From Cylindrotheca closterium (Eukaryota; Bacillariophyta; Bacillariophyceae; Bacillariales; Bacillariaceae), in NCBI GenBank assembly GCA_933822405.4, contig CAKOGP040001892.1:100779-164778 (forward strand): a stretch of DNA of 64,000 bases. Direction: 5' to 3'. Under the pieces are notes generated by a model. It did not search any database. It was not told the origin of the DNA and was given only the letters and a program-made list of their open reading frames with translations. Of this stretch, positions 62,974 through 64,000 are shown piece after piece. Position 1 is the stretch's first letter; each line of letters begins with the position of its first letter. The position numbers and the translations under genes are program-made.

Positions 62974-64000
62974 GGTAAGGTAAGTGTTCTGAAAATCAGT
63001 AAAATTCACAACAACCAAATTTTGTGTGCAGTTTGTAAGATTTGGTGGTGAGGAAATTCTGATTGCAAGCCGACAGAGAATCCTGTATACGCAGTAGGCA
63101 ATGTACGTGGTGATTCTTGATTTCGAGAAATATAGCTTTTTCTACTCCATCAAACAAAACTTCCGACGATATCTTGTACGTGATGAGGCTTCTGAAGTCA
63201 AAATTCTGAATATTCAAACGGAAGTTGGGGATTCACTATTCCGTTGGATGTCCGAAGATATTTCAAATTTCATGCTTTTACTTATATACACGCTCTTTTT
63301 TCTAAAACGGATATATTGGTGCTTAAGGGGCATCTTCTGACACTGGCATTGGGGAGCGTGAAATGTCACGCCAGAATTGACCGCTGGCCGAAGATCTTCC
63401 AGAAATCTTTGCGAAGGAAGATTGTTGACGGAGAACTGGACCACAAAGGGAGGCTTTCTGGTCCAACGATCTTTGGACCTTCCAGGTGTGTACCAGGTAC
63501 CGGTAAACTTCCAGTCACTCCTGGGAAACAAATTAAGATCTATTGAAGGATACGGTATCTTCCGACTGACAACTTGAAGCAATGATGTGATGAGTCAGTC
63601 TTGACAATTCAATTCAGAGTCAAGTTGCTGAGGTCTAAAGACATGATAGGATTATTGTGACAACGAATTCATTGCTTTAGCAATATTTTGACAGGGAACC
63701 AAGATTGATAAGTGGGCGGGGCTCTTCATGGAATCATCAATATTCAGGGAATCATCAAAAGCCTACAGCATTTGCACATGACAAAAACAACTGCATTTTC
63801 TAGTTGACGACGATGATATACTGCATTAGGCGACGAAGTGTTCCCTTGAACAGGTCATCGTCATCTGAGATTTATGCTTCATTTGATGCTTCATTTGATG
63901 CTTCATTTGATGCTGGGGCTGACCTCGATCGAGTGAGGCCAATTCTTTCGTCACTCGGACGGGGTACGGGAATCAATTGATTTATCCTCAGGGGTGCTCC
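62974..64000. other. intergenic, promoter side of urea symporter
   Basis: No convincing gene was found to the window end. A 12-bp tandem repeat (ATGCTTCATTTG, 3.4 copies) lies at 63874-63914. Open frames at 63214-63582 on both strands overlap each other and have no recognisable domain. Confidence 0.45.

Noticed and set aside
1..64000. tRNA, rRNA, CRISPR arrays, complete transposons
   Set aside because: By eye I found no convincing tRNA A/B-box pair, no rRNA core sequence, no regular spacer array and no transposase or reverse-transcriptase frame; a tRNA scan could still reveal one.

Overview
This window looks like nuclear DNA of a diatom, probably a pennate species. Genes are compact and mostly intron-poor. 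Where introns occur they are short (about 60-210 bp) with GT-AG ends. Several proteins begin with a signal peptide followed by an aromatic residue at the likely cleavage site (for example NCQA|F, CSQG|F, TRA|W), the usual plastid-targeting layout of diatoms. Gene content also fits: a sodium/urea symporter, BspA-type leucine-rich repeat proteins, multi-copy GT92 glycosyltransferases, and membrane or disordered proteins that I cannot assign to a known function. The organism call is inference; no rRNA, tRNA or organelle gene was recognised.

Region 1 (1-11 kb) is a minus-strand array of four GT92-like type II membrane glycosyltransferases. Between them lie relics: a frameshifted copy of the C-terminal module of the LRR gene at 33 kb, a chain of stem-loops that may be a structured RNA, a decayed ankyrin-repeat reading frame, and tandem repeats of about 240 bp. 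Region 2 (11.6-19 kb) holds a membrane-anchored cyclophilin-like protein, an EF-hand membrane protein, a 906-residue membrane protein with a 12-residue repeat and a Notch-like (LNR) module, and a small predicted plastid protein. Region 3 (19-31 kb) has an 11-exon Strawberry-notch (SBNO) helicase-like gene, a casein kinase 1, a divergent mitochondrial-carrier-like protein, and a globin with a long disordered tail that shares an intergenic promoter region with the carrier.

Region 4 (31-41 kb) has a DUF501 protein, an LRR protein whose coding frame is broken or rescued by a 59-nt intron, an Rnl5-type RNA ligase, a small protein with a TRGLE motif, a DUF3605 protein and a second carrier. Region 5 (41-48 kb) is a tandem pair of nodulin-like MFS transporters and a SET-domain protein. 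Region 6 (48-64 kb) contains a second LRR protein, an acidic disordered protein, a predicted plastid pseudouridine synthase, a secreted single-pass membrane protein, a TraB-family protein, a large helical predicted plastid protein and the urea symporter.

The genes do not form one pathway. They read as an ordinary euchromatic stretch with local tandem duplication (GT92, MFS, two intergenic repeats). The items I consider most worth following are the stem-loop chain at 2.67-2.94 kb, the possible exon-to-intron conversion in the LRR gene, the globin with its repeated tail motif, the RNA ligase and the GT92 array.
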